Positions 14,412 through 29,400 of a stretch of 64,000 nt of DNA are shown here, one piece after another. The notes below the pieces were generated by a model, which searched no databases, was not told the origin of the DNA, and saw only the letters and a list, made by a program, of their open reading frames with translations. How positions within the stretch are numbered: position 1 is the first letter of the stretch; the number at the start of each line of letters is the position of its first letter. The translations under genes and the position numbers were made by a program. The DNA is from Malurus cyaneus samueli (Eukaryota > Chordata > Aves > Passeriformes > Maluridae): positions 24,890,646-24,954,645 of the forward strand of contig CM019220.1 of the NCBI GenBank assembly GCA_009741485.1. The letters run 5' to 3'.

Positions 14412-17400
14412 AGCTTCCAATGGAATTTTATTTAAGTTTTAGAAACCTGTTTACCAAGCATGGAAAGAACAAAGCAGGAGAGGAAGAGGAAAATTGACAG
14501 ATGGTATGGAAAGGGAGAGATGAAATAGGCACAGAAGAAAGTAAGAAGAGCAAAGAATTAGAAGACTAATACCATCTCTATAGGTATTACAAGTAAAATG
14601 GGTTACAATCAGTAGGTTTTGACAGTGACTGCCATCCTCCCCAAATGAAATGGTTTTGTTTTGCAGGTATAGATTTTTTTTTAAATGAGAAGATCCAAAG
14701 GTGCTACTTCTGTGTGTGTTGAGATGAAGAAGACATAATGTAGTAGGCCAGGAAACAGCCCAAAAGTTACTTATCTCCCTTCCTATTGCATTACATGCTC
14801 AAGGTGCTCAAGGAGTGGCATATTGTTTGAAATCATTGTTCCCTGGTTATGAATCAGTTTTTTCCACTCAAAACACTTTAAAAGCACTTTGAAACCATTA
14901 AACACAGCATTCAAATTCTAATGATATTGTGTAACTCCTCTGCAGATACTAAATGAAAACAAAGAGCTCTCCTATCAGCCCACATGCCCTTCCATTGCTG
15001 CTGCACTGGTGTACTATAAACATGTACACAAAAAAAAATCCCATCTGAAGAAAATACGTGCCTGCCTTCACTATGGGACACTATGCCAAACACTAAACAC
15101 CACAGCAGGTAAAACAGGCATGAAGTTTCAGAAACGAATGTCACTAAAAATCTTCACCAAGAAGATGACTTGGCTCCAAGTCAACCCACCACTTCATGCT
15201 AAGGAAATGCATGACTGAAAGAATGTTTTTTCTCTTATTTCTCTGATATTTATTTCTTGATCTTCCGTAGCTCATCTGACCTACACCATCATAAAGGCTG
15301 ACAGCTTTTGAGTATAACAATGTGCATCAAACTGGTATTTAGGACAACACCAAATGTGAGCATTCTCGCCGCTCACCAAAACACAAAATCTCCTTTCCCA
15401 GACTCTTAAACAAAGGCTCTTCAATTCTTTGTAAAGAAAAACCTGACTGGGGATAAGCTGAATATGAAAAGGACTTTGAGGGCAAAAGGAGAAGACAGAA
15501 TATTTTTCCTTTATGTGTTCAGAGGGAAACACTCTCAGAGGTGATTTTCCTCTCCTTTTAAACTCCCTCTTAAGTCTCATGTTCAGCCACATAAGCTCTG
15601 AAACATCTTCTGGCTCCTCTCAGTTGTGCTTATCTGACCCCCAACACAGACCAGAGAACCTACATGAGGCTCATTGATGAAGAGTCCAAGAGCCCTCATC
15701 TAAACCCCCTCACCGCCACACCACCTCACACAGGTTTGGCTTCTTTTATCTGAGAATGACCTGAGGAACCCATTAAATTGATAGCTAGATTACTAATGGT
15801 TTAGGAATGTAACTTTCCCATGTCTAGCCAGTTCAATTTACAGAAACTAGTACATGAATAACACACATTGGAATTTTAGTAATAATTAATCCTTGACCTG
15901 TTCAAAGTGCTGTACAAACATTAACGAGCTAATCCTCAGAATAAACATGCACTGTAAGTAACACAAAACCCATCCTTGAAAGCCCACAATACAAAAATGA
16001 ATAATCAACCATCCCACCTGAAAAGCCAATCTCGCCTCTCCTGCAGAGAGAAAAACCAGTGTGATAAAGGCAGTACTGTGTGCTGGGCCCCTGAAAGCCA
16101 CTAATGAAGTCACTTATCATAGATACAAAGGTGAGAGTGCCCAAATCCCAGTCCTATACTGGTGCTTTAGGGTACAATAGTTTTTAGCTCCTGATGTCTT
16201 TCCCATTAAACTCTGCAGGTGATAGCCTGCACAAACACAAGAAGTCCAGGGCAAAACAAACAATGGCAACAAGGAATCAAATACATAAATATTACAAGAA
16301 ACACTGTCAAAAGATGATTTGAAAAGCCCATTTATGTGCTTACAGACAATACCTTGGTGGCACGTATCTGCCTGTGAAGGTCAGTTAGTTGTTGGATTTT
16401 GTATTCTAGTTCTGAAATCTGGGCTTGAAGCCATGTCCAACGGCTGCCAATTCTAGCTCTTTCTGAGAGCCACTTCCATTCAGAAGTATAGCTGCTGTGA
16501 AGACAAAATGCTGGTTAGTCCATAAATAAAGATAACTACATTTACACAAGAACATTTTTGACAGCTGCTTGGCCTCATGTTGCAAGCATCTCAGCTGCTT
16601 TCAGAAGACATCTGATTATACCCATCCACTTTCACATCAGCTTATTTCAGTAGCAACAGAACTTGTTCAAACCAGTACAAACCATGCTCAGTGGCTGTTC
16701 CCACACGAAGCTAGTTTTTTGTTCTGGATTGTAAAACTTAGAGCTGGATAAACTACCAAACTCTAACAGTTAAGACTGATTAAAAATGTCTAAAGAATTC
16801 CAGTAACTTCATCAGCAAGATCCAAACTCTTATCCCACGCTTCCTCTCACAAGCTTTCACAAATATTGATTGCTAACAATTGGAATCTAATAAAACACCA
16901 TCCAGCAATGACCAGGTAGACATCAGGTCATTGCCCAAAGAAAACCAACTAAGTAGTTAAGATTTCCTTTATTTAAGCTGTTTTATGAATACCTGTGTCA
17001 GTTTAGTATAGTCAGGTCACGCTTGATGCCGTTTGAAATAGATGCTTTTTGTAACACAAAAAATATGCCTCTTGGTACTTGACATTGTGAACACCTCAAT
17101 TATTATGTTAAATTCATCAGTGTTATCAGTAAACATTACTCAACCCACCTATTAAACAAATGAATGATGAAACCATACCATGCAACAAACAATATTCAAA
17201 TAAGTTTAAGCAACACAGAAAACACAATGCAATATAGTTATATACTAAAATGCAATATAGTTATATAATAAAATATAACTTCCATTATCCTACCATTAAC
17301 TGAGTTTATTTATTTACAGAAAACAACAGATGGTTTTTTTTCCCCCAATGAAGGGGTCACAAGTAGTTTGCCACAGCTAACTTAAAAGAACAGTAAAATC

Positions 17401-20400
17401 AAAAATCTAACTTCTGGAAAAGAAGTGCTTTTCCTCAAGTTACTAGCATAATTACTGGATCTAAATCCTTGACAAAACAGTAAGTTTTGCACATGCAGAA
17501 TACATTATCTCCTTTTCCCCACGCAATGAAGGGTACTGAAGTATCACAAAAGATAAGAGAAAAAGCAGATGCCAATCAATTGGCACAGGAACATACAAGT
17601 TCAATTTTTTCATGCAGAACTTTGTGTCAACTACCCCAACAACAAAGAAAGGAACACAGTCCCCTGCAGAAGATTCCACAAGGAAGCAGTGTGAATTACA
17701 AGCAAAAAGAAACTCAAAGAACTCTGTAAATATGCATAAAAATAAACTACTTACATATTCTACTAGTAATTTTCTCCTAAGAAAAAAGTATGAAATCATC
17801 ATGTGAAAATCTGTTTTTCTGACAACCTCTTTTTATTTCTCTTTATTTTCCCATTATTACCAGCAAAGAGTAAAGAGTCACAGTTTTCCTGACAAAAACT
17901 TCTCTGGGATTTACAGGTTCTGCACATTTGCACTCCTGGAAGTCATAAAATATGAATCTGAATTCCAAGTTTTTAATCAAATGTGTTCACACAAGTGTGG
18001 TGGCTGGAATAGTTCGGATTTGTCCCAGGACCCTGATCTGGCAAAAAGCTAGTCCTAGAAAAGAGCTGCTTAATAAGTCAATAAAAATCCCTTAGTTAAT
18101 AATTTTAACAACAAAAAAAAAAGTTAAAGAGCAATAAAAAGGACAACCGAGAAAAACCCAAGAGGAGTACTGAAGTGTTTATTTCTGCTTCTTTCTCAAA
18201 AGGCAATTGAACGAATGAACAATGACACCCCACAAACCAGGGCATTGTAACAAGAAAGGCAAGGTGAAAAGAAATAAATCACATGGACAGATTCACCTCC
18301 CAAGCTAGATGCAACAGTTTGAGGAGAAAGGTAAGCTACCCTCAGACTGAGGAACAGACAGCAAATGAGAAGAAAAGCAAAGTATCCCGTACAGCTGGGA
18401 AACAAGAAACAGAATGGAAAGGGCCAGAGCTGGTCTTATGTTGCCTACAGTGCATGGAATCCACAACCAATACTGAACCTCAGCTCACAGTAGAAGGACT
18501 GTTAAATGTTCTAACCTCTGTATATTACTGTCTCACATATACAACAAAAATTTTCTGTGAAGTTACATCACAAGTTATTTTTCAAAACTGAGTTTGCATT
18601 TCTTTTTCCCTTAAACACAGTATTTAACCTCGAATCAATTGCATTCACTGTTGAACATATTAAATACATTTTGGCTTCATTCTAAAACATTATGAAAGTA
18701 TTTCTTAAGGCTTTAAATTATATTGGATAATTAAAATAACAGCATTTAATTACACTGTGTAACAATGTCCTCAGGCCCCACTCTAAGGAAAGGTTTCCAC
18801 CAAAGTAAACACAAACATTTTATGCTAAACCCAAAGAAAACAATTTGAGCTTCTCTCTCTTGCCCAAGTGCCTGCTCTAAGACTTGGGCAGCTACATGAT
18901 GACATGGATTAGAGATTTGCTCCTGGTTAATTTTAGCTTCAGGGGCAGCATGACTGAAGAAAGTTGAAGTCTCGAACCCTTTCCCAGTTTGATATATTGC
19001 AGGCAGGGTAAGAAACGCAATCATTGCTGAACTCTGTTCCCATCTCTGTCACTCCTATTTGTTTGATCTTGCATTATTTTTTACCATCTTTGCCTCTAAG
19101 CCTATTCCTCTACAAATTTTTTAGTAAAGCTTCTAACTCCCAAGGAAGATAAAACCACTATGAGCTATTCTCACACTCCTGAAGTGAGGTGTTTGCATGC
19201 AAAAGTAGTATGGCCACTCAAGTGACAAATGATAACCTATTTCTGCAATAAAAAAAACCCAAAACCTGATATAAACAACGAACCTGTAATTTTTTTCCTA
19301 CGATGCTAGGGAGTAAAGCTTAACGTTCATTCAACAAAGGAACTTGTTTCAATGCGGCTTCAGAGAATTTATTGATTCTGCAAACCCAGGGAAGAAAAAA
19401 ACAAGAACAACAAAAAAACAACCACAAGCAATCACAAAAATAACCAGGCCTGTCACTGAAGGAGGAAGTCAGAAGGAAGAAGGTGCACAAGTAGAAGCTC
19501 TTGCTCTTGTTTTCTGTTGGGAATGAGACAAGAAAAAAGAAGTTTCTGGCTGTCCCACTTCCTGTGTGCTCCTTTCGCAAAGCGTCATTACTTGGTTTCC
19601 TTGCTTTTGACTATAACATACATCCTCGACAGGAATTCCAAAATTGTTCTTCTGCTGGCAACTGAGTATAAAGCATGTTAGAGAGGCAAAGTTTCTCCTG
19701 TTCAGTACTGTAGTACAGCGGACTATTAAATTTGCATATAAATTTATGGCTGTTGCAATGACTCTAAATCTGCAAATGATCTCCTACATTCATCCAGGGC
19801 TATTAGAACTGGAAGAGAACATTGGAAGAGCAATACTGACTTTGTATGAATAAAACACCTCATTTAAATTGCCCTAGAAAAACATACTGGAATTGCATTA
19901 GGGGCAAAACTCGTTTCCATGTGAAATACCTGCCTGCATTTCTATTTTGGTTGGACTGCAGGTCAATCCTGCATGACTTGCAATAGAAGGAAAGAAAAGA
20001 AACACACAAGAACAAACAAGGCACAAGGAGCACAGACACGAATGCAGACAGTCAAAGTATGATCAAAAATGTAACTAGAAGCAGACATTCAGGCTGTACT
20101 GGGGCATCCCAAAATATGGCAAAGAATTCAACTGGGGATCATCAGCAATAGCAGAGGCAGTGTAAGCAGTTTATCAAACCTACTTTCTTCTGCTGAGACT
20201 GAAGAGGCAAGTAAAGAGTACTAAGTACTGCTGTAACAGTACAACAGTTACTGCTGCCGGAACTGAAAGAAGTTTTCAGACCTGACCCAAGGACAGAATA
20301 CATAGATGAACCCCTCAGCACTTTCACCTTCCACCAAAGAGAACCACTGAGAACAAACCATGTTTTTAAATAACTAAACCAACGTTGCAGAATACAACAG

Positions 20401-23400
20401 GACCCCCAGAAGAATTTCCAGTGCCTTCATTGTGTTTTTGGTAAGATTTATGTTTTCCCAATATCTAAGATCAGCCTGTCTCAAAAAAAAAATAAAAATG
20501 CAGGCAACCTGAGTGCAAAGGGGAACTGCAAAGCAAGATAAAATTGCTGTGCTACACACACTATTGTTTGGTGTTTGTGTGTGGGTTTGGGACTTTTTTT
20601 TTGGTTACAAGAGAGGAGGTGGAATTTAAACATTTAAGACATATTTTTATATGCAAACAAAACAATAAGCCTGAAACAGTTCATAAATGATGAAGAAGAA
20701 ACACTGTGGTGTTCAAAATGCACAACACGCACAGAACCTGAGATTGACAGTAAGTATCCATGAAATTTGGTTCAAGTACGTATGGTGAGCACAGGAAATA
20801 GTATTTTAGAGTGTGCAGCCCTGTGACCATGGCAAGATTCTACACAAATATCTTATATGCTGAAAATCAAAAGGAAGCTAGGGCCTTCTAGCTTCATAAC
20901 TCCCAGAGAGTAGAAGTAGCATGTCCTACCATGACATGTCTGCAGGGACAATGACAGGATGCTTCCGGCTGAACAGGGAAGGAGAATGCTTGCAACAGAC
21001 ACACACCAAAACTCAAAGAAATGCATTTGCCAACCCATAACATAGTCACTTTTCGAACGGCTTTAGAAACACCAACATTTTCAAGTAACAACGCTCTTGA
21101 AATACACACAAGCCAGAGAGCAAGGCACTCACATAGAGAGGGTGGGAAAGAAGTCCTCCAGTTTCAAAATTCTTCACTAAACATAAGAATGGCCGTTGTT
21201 CCTGATGTTCCCTCACACTTACACTTCTGCTCAGTCTCTCAGTATGGGGTATTTTGATCTTTCTGCTTGGTGATGTTCCCTTCAGTTTAATCCACATTGC
21301 TCTGGCACGCAGCTTGCAGATGATACAGTCCTAAAGTGACCTCTACCATCCCTGCTGGTTCATCTCCTCTTCTTGGAAACTCCTGGGGTAACAGAAGCCT
21401 ATTGCCAATCACATAGTGAAGCATTTGGGAGCAAGAAATAGCTCATAAACCAGAGTTTATCCTACCCTCAGGATAAAGAGCTAATCACCCTATTTAGTGG
21501 GAGTCACTGAAAACAATGGCAGAAGGTTACTGTCTATATGAACAACTGATCTCTGTAAACTGAAAAGCATAAAGAAATCAGAAGGTTCTCAGTCTTTAAA
21601 TCCCATCCAGACATCGCAAGACTCAGCATGAAATTAATGAAACATTGGGAAAAAATCACTCATCCCTCAGTTCTCTTGGGAAGCTCATTCAGTTGTACAA
21701 AAATACAAACTATTCTCCACATGGTACTCTATCACAAATGCTCCACAGAATACTAGTGTGGTGGGAGTCCCTCCAGGACTCGAGCTGAAAGCTGTGAACT
21801 TCCTCAGCTACCCTCAGCTTTACACCAGCATTACTCAGTCAGCTTTCTCACTACACATGGTAAAGCCCAAAAAGCAACTGTCCTGAATATAAGCATTTTC
21901 TTGTGAGCCACTAACGTGTGTCCAGGGCTTCTGATACCTTTGGTCAGCATGTTGGGGAAATTCAACACACCCATTTTTCTTCTCTATGCAGATGCTGACA
22001 TTAGATAAAAGATTACCTAAGAAGACTAGAAGGTACAATAAAATATTCAAAATTAGGTGAATTCAGATATGCTTGTATTTTGGATAACTTTATCTACATT
22101 TTATTCATGAGATAAAACTGTGCCCACTCCCAACCAAAACCTCCAATGACTGCAATGGCTGAACAAACATGTCCAACTATGAAATGACCCGTAAATGCTC
22201 TCTCAAGGACTAATTCTTACAGCACACCTACATAATGTTTGTTTTCAGAATGAACTAACTTCAGTTGTTGTTGAAGTATTAATTCCCCTGGATCAGTTAA
22301 CTGTTAAACCCATAATAACTACATAACTAAAAAAAAAAAAACAGAAACAGTCAGTGCTGTTTTATGAATGCAATCTCTTCTATGCATTCCTGAGTGTGGA
22401 AAAGATTAAAACAAACTGGAACAAAATCTATCCTCTAGTATTACAGCAAATCAACACTACACAAAAAAAACGATTTACTGTGGCGGTTCACTCAACAGGC
22501 CTTTGCTCAGACAATCTGGGAGTAACATGCTGCTGTTTTGCGACAACCAACACTAAACCAAGCTATGCACCCCCTGCCCCCGACTCCCACTCCAAAAAGT
22601 CAATCAAGGGAATTTTTCTGGTACTCAAACTTAGCCTGCAATCTCTGTGAAGATCTGCAGCCAGGTCATTCTTCTGAACCTTTCCAGGTTGCTATGTCCT
22701 TTGGTACTTAACGAAATTTTTATGTGGCAGACATTTTCCTCTGAAATATTAATAGCTTCCCAAAACATGGGGTTACAGCTCTCCCTATCATCTACAGATA
22801 TCAGCAACTGCTTATCACAACAATTTCTGGCACCCATGCCTGGTCCCACCATCTCTGACACAATGAGGCTGTTTAACACTTTCAGAATTGGATCCAATAA
22901 TGTATGCTGATACCAACACATAATACTTATGTACTTATCTTCCCAAATCAAAAAAACTGTATCCAACTGAACATTTCTGTTATGCCATCAGCCTGAGCAA
23001 TTTATGCAGTAACACCTAAAATTATCAACCATGGCTGTAATTTTCCCTCAAAGAGAAAATTTGTGGGGGAAAAAAATTAAGTAGCAAGGAATTAGGCAGC
23101 AGAGTCAAATTTTTACATCTTCCACAAAATGAGAAAGAGAGAAGAGGAAAATCAATATTCACAAAAAAAGGCAGTAGAAAAAAACCTGAGAATACGAAAA
23201 TGAAAAGTCTCTGTGCTTGGATACCTAGCAAGGAAGAGATTTCATAAGAATTTCACTGGCGATGTATATATGTCCCCTCATCTGAGAAACTGCATCTTCC
23301 AAACTGATGAAATGCCACAGTCAGTGTTTGCCTGCTACAGGGTTCCTGCAAAGAATCATGCTACTACTGCTGTTTTATATTAGAAACTGAACTGTTACAC

Positions 23401-26400
23401 TTGCATTGAATTGTTAACTCAATTTAGGGAGAGAATAAATCAAAAATTCAGCTTCTTAAAGAATCTGTTACAGTGTTGAATCTTTTCCATGGCTGGCTTC
23501 ACAACCTGGCAGGTGCTTTTCATCTCCAATTCTGTTTACATAATTCTTTAGAGCTGTGTTAATTATTAAAGGCCAAATGGGTTAGTGAAGGTGGAGTCAG
23601 TCAGAATATTAACTGCCCAAGAAGTAGAAACCTGCAAAAGGTAAACAAGCAGCAGCATAAATAAATAATAAAATCTAAAAAAACCTGAAACATGCTGTAA
23701 ATTGAGTATTTGACAATGGCTTTTGTTAAAAATATTTTAATATTAATTTTTAAGATTATATTGTCTGCTCCAGCACCCCAGCACGCTGTACATCAGTCCA
23801 ACGTGAAGCAGAGAAGCAGACAGTGCTAAAACACAGAGAGAGAAACTTCAAGAATAGCAGGGCTCCCTAGAAACAAGCTTCTTTTCTTGCCTTTGAAATG
23901 GCACAACATCAATAGACTAACAACAAAACACCAGGAACACAGGCCTAGAAGTTCTAAGTATTACACAACTGCCCTTGAAAAAAGAAACCAAGTAGTGCTA
24001 TGTCTGTAGCCCATGCTCAACATAAGGCAGAGCTTACAAAACACATTCCTTTAAAGATTTGTGCAAACAGAACTTTATGACAGCACCCAAGCAGCATATC
24101 AGTGATGTCCAGCCACTGAAGCTTATTCCAAAACCTGTATGTATATAGGAAAAGATGGGTATAGTANNNNNNNNNNNNNNNNNNNNNNNNTGTGTGTGTG
24201 TGTGTGTGTGCAGTATCAGATGGTATGATATGGTAAAAGAACCATATTCTTTTTTGAGACATTTTGGACAACTACCAGTTGAACCAGGAAGGTTCATGCC
24301 AGGTGCACTGGAAATCAGCAGCAGGCTTTTGGTAGTGGAGAGGTTAGAGCCCTACAGAGCAGTGCCAAACTGCCCCAGCAGGGACTGCCAGTAGAGTCAG
24401 GAGGGGCTGTGGTAGGTCGGAGAAATCAGGCGAGAAAGAGCAGGAGCAACAACAAAGATACCACCACACACGGATGTCCATGTCCCACTGCTGGAATGTG
24501 CCTGGCGTGGGAGATGCAGAGGGGAAGGGGCTAACGGGAGAGCTGGCAGAGTGCTCTTCTGGCTGGGAGGGCAGTTGGACACATCGGTCCCACTCCAGGC
24601 CCTGATGCCTGGACCCACCCCACGTGAGGGATCCAAAGGAAGTTGCAGAGGGGCTGTGCTGAGTGTCCAGCCCTCAGGCCAGGAGAAGCCCACAGCAGCA
24701 CGGCCCCAGCAGGTACCCCAACACCTGCACTGGGTCATGGGACACCCTGGTACAGGAGAAATCCAGGCCGTGGGCCGCCCCCCGCCAGTTGCTGCAGGCC
24801 ATGCTGTGATTAGGTAACAGAGGACAAAACAAAGAGAATTTGGCCATCTGCTTCACAGGGCAAGGATGGAGGTCCTTCTGAGGTTAAACAGCACGATTCA
24901 GTCTGCAGGGACAAGGGGCAGGGAGTGTAATGAGATTTGAGCAGTTTTGTATTTGGGTGTTTTCTAGCAGCCTGGGATTGAATTTCACTAAGTTTTACTG
25001 CTGCTCAGTCTACTCCATGGCCTGGGAAGAAAGGGAGTTTATAGTGCATGTTTAGTTTATATTCAACTATAGATCTTCAGGTTTTTCTCCAATACCAGAA
25101 TCAGTAATTAAAGGTTTGCTAATTGAAAATTGAATTGATTCCCCAACAGAAAACTTCTTCTGACTCATAACAGTTGGGCAAATTGTGCGGATGAAAATAA
25201 AATAATTTACAACCATTTCAGCAAAAAAAAGAGCACAGGTAAATATATTTAAATCCGACATCTAACATCACATTTGTAGCCCATATTTAGCAGTATGAAT
25301 GAATCCTTGTTACAGGAGAGCATTCCTATTTTGGGAAGTCTTTATGCACGCTTTTTACTTCATGTGAAAAGGAAAGCATTTAAATTATTTCCTGTATCAG
25401 GGGCCCATGTATGCTGATTTTCAAAGGCACTGGATGTATCCCTTTGAAGTAGATTCTCACAAAATCAGTGTTAGCTATAAACCAAAATAACACTACCCTT
25501 GCTTTACAAGAAGTTATAAGGACAGTTCATTGTTGTTTGCAAACCAATATTTTAATTAAAACGAACATATTTCACTACTCAGTGGAAGAAGAAAGCTAGC
25601 TATAAAACACTGATTAATCAGCAGTTGACATGAAGCACCAAATTCTTGTCTCCAATTTAATTAAGCATACATGGTTACATAGGTAAACGCATGTACTAAA
25701 CAGTACTACACTGTTGCCTGTGTATTAAACAGCTATTAAGAAGAGTACTGCCAAGTTTTTACTTAGGATGAATGCAAAGCCTATCTAACTTAGTTGAATT
25801 AATCTGACATTCCCAGCTCTGAGTTTCCCTTGCAGGTTAAAACCTGTTAAACCTTCTGCCTTTCATCAAAACCTTTCAGTCTGCCTCCAGCAGCTGCAAA
25901 AACAACGTAATTACAGGTTAGAAATCAGGATCCCCACTCATAAGAACATTACTGTGATACTGTGAGAACAAAGTCTTGCTCAACAGCAAGTTTTTATTGC
26001 TGTAAATGAGATCTCTAAAGCAAAACAGTAAATGCATGTGGGACCCTAAAGAAGTTACAAATCCACCTCGTGGAAATCCAACCAAGTGAGGTTAAATATA
26101 TTCTGAAATAATACATGGATCCCTAGAGTAAAAACAGAAGGTAATGTAAAGCTATGTTTTCTTTCATTTTCCTCCCACATCCTGAAGAATTGAGAGAAAG
26201 TAATTCTTAAAAAAGCAACATATAAAACATTCTTAAATCAGCATATTATTAGTATTAGTATATATTCCTAACCAATGAATATATACTTATGCAAAAGCCT
26301 TCATATTAATCTTCTACACAAATAAGACACTTCCTGGACTTATAAGCTAAAAAGGTCTTAAAAACTGGAAACAAGTTGGGCTTTGCACTTAAGAGCAGCA

Positions 26401-29400
26401 GTTAGTCCTGGCAGACTCTCTTCCTCCCCTTCCCAAACCCAAAATTCAGTTCTCATATCAGGTATGGAGTGAAATTAGAGCTCATTGTTGAAAATTAGAA
26501 TCTGACCTTGCAAAAACAAACAGCCTCCCTTTATGACATGGCCCGAAGAATTGTAACAAACCCTGTCCCTTACGCAGTGCCATATATAGCCAGGCCTGCA
26601 GAACTACATTGATGTTGCTCAGTTAGCCATGAGAAAAAATGCTAGGAAAAATGGAAAATAATCTAGAACAAACAAATTAGATCTGGAGATACTAGTCATA
26701 ATGTTTTCTTCCTTCCTGTATTCTCTCTGCCTTAATGATCCACTCCCCATCATGTGTTTGTACTAAAAGCGGGTTCCCCGTCTTCTCTTTTCAACTAGCA
26801 AGCCAAGGGGGAAAAAAGTAAATTTTTTTTTCTCCTTTATATCTCTTCACATTCATTATAAAATACTGAATAAAATAAAAAAAAATAAAACACACAATAA
26901 ACCCTGTGGGCATGGAAAAATGTAACAGTGTGTCTTCAAAATGTAACAGTGCATTTTCGTCAGGCTTGATGTTGCTGGAGAATAATCAGTAAAACATGTC
27001 TTTCAGAAATCAGAGGAAAAGTGTGAAAACATTTCAGAGGGAAAAAAAATTCTACCAAATGATATAAAAGGATTGCATTCAGAGAGGGAAAGGAGAACTG
27101 AGAAAACAGGGCACAGGACTTTTTCATGAAAAGAAAGAGCTACTTATTTTGCAGAAAAAGATATTGCAAGCAGCTTTTATGTCTAATCAATTAGATGCAT
27201 GTATTACTGTTTGATGGAGTGAAGTGAGCAGCTCTTTCTTCAAAGAACCCCAGTGATATATCTTTTGATTCTGGAAGATCATACATGTAAGTGTACATAG
27301 AAGAAAAACTCTGCACCCTCCAACTTTAAAGGTTTCCCAAATGACCACCTGAACACTAGAGCTTCTTGTGGTACATCGTAGTTCCTACCACCTCAGAAAT
27401 AGATGAAAAATACATCAATAAGAAGGTGGAGTTGGCCTAGCAGGATGCACATTGCTCCCAGAGTGGAGCTGTGTTGTCAAAAAACTTTTGAGCTCACATC
27501 CAATTTACTTTGTTTGAAATCTACAACTATATCAACCTATAATCTTTCATCTTCATCAACCACAAAGATCAACACGTTTCAAATAAACTCAGCTGGTTAA
27601 ATGTTGTTTATCCTGCATTTCAAGTGTTAGTTACGAATTCCTAAAGGAATTACTCACGGTCAACTTTGTGTTGCCTTCCTTGGGCCCCCTGTCTGCTCCA
27701 GTTGCTAACACTTAACAGGGAGCCAGCAAGCAGCACCAAACAACTGCCTCAGAGAAACTACAAAGGACTACCACATCCCCTGGGTAGTAGGATTTTCCTA
27801 TGCCTAAAGGGTGGAATGGTACAAAAATGCACCAAAATTACTGCTGGAAATGTGGTGCAATTAAAACTGGCAGGTTAAAGACGTTCATGAGCTGACAGTA
27901 GCAGCAAAATGACAAAGGTCCTGAAGACAGCCTCATTTTTTCATATTTCTTTTTAGTAGACACTCAAAAGAGTAAAATACGTTTTAAGCTCTTGAAATGG
28001 GATGAGCCTTTCCAATTACTCTAGGAACTAAAGAAGTTCAGTAAGTACTCTGAATTGCCTTCACCAGCAGACCAAGAATCTCTCTGGTCTTGAGAACAGA
28101 ATCTATGTAAGGCATTAACAATGGTCTAAATATGTTACAACAGCTATTTGCAACTAAAAAACAAAGGTATTGAACTAGATGGATAAAAACTATCTTACTT
28201 GAGCCACAAAGCATTGAGATACAGCTCAGAAGAGCTCATGTCAACACTCATTGGGAAAAATTCAGGATAATGAGAATGAACAGGTTTAAAATGCTAAAAA
28301 TAACTTCAGTTTTTTTTCCTGGCATGAGGAATTGGAGCTGGAATCAACTTCTCCCTCCTGATGGGGAACAGACTGTTCGCAGGTAAACATGGTAACTTGC
28401 AGGTTCCTCCCGGCCTTGCACACTGGATTGACACCTCCTCCCCCCACAAAAAGGATGAAAAACATTGAAGTGATGACAATGACCAGACACCAGTGTGATT
28501 ATACCCTCAACTTAAATGCAATTGGTATACTGCGACATGGACAAAACCAAAACATTCTTTCCATTCATCACTACATTACCTGAACCCTACAGTATCTGCA
28601 GTTAAGTATTATGAAGAATATCACAGAGGAATTCAGAGTAAAAGCCCTCAGTACGAAAAATAAAGTCACAGGTCATGAATATCCTCTCATCTATAGGATG
28701 CCATTGTTTCTGGAAAGCACTTAGAGCAAATTCCCGAGGAGAGAAAGGCATTTCAAAGCATGTAAATCCACTCATCAGAACTAAAAATGTATATTAACTT
28801 TGTTTCTTTAATCCAGATAAAAAGCAATCCAACGGGCCTTAAAGTGGCAAGGCTCAAGAAACAACAAATCTCACCAGCTGCGCTAGTGAATGAATATCTG
28901 GTTTACCTTCGTTACCTAGAAGAAAAAGGTCAGCATTTTAGCCAGAAAGGCAAATTTTAGGAAAGTTGGAGAAATGAAGAAAAACATTGCAAGCTGAAGA
29001 TACTGATAAACCCAAATAAGAGATAGCCTGTCTTCACTCCAGTGTTAATTCAAGCATTGCCTCAGCCTAGGCACACAGACAAATCTTTGCTTAAATCAGG
29101 CAATACTTTTATCTCTGAGCTTGCTGGCACAGCAGCACACCTCAAACGCCAGTGATTCTTTCCCTGCCAATGTAACAAAGCTGCTGCTGCTGGACTGCAG
29201 CTCATCAGTAAGAACATAAAAAAAGGAGAAAAATAATCAAGCCAAAATAAAGGTTGAGTCAGACTATAGATCACCTACCCAGTTCTCCTGCCTCTTAGCA
29301 GTGGTTAACAGTGTTACAACTGGGCAGGCATGGAGGGAGCAGTGCTTCTCCAGAACATTCCCCCAGCTGCCAGCAATAGCAGCTTGGGGAATTTCCTGAG

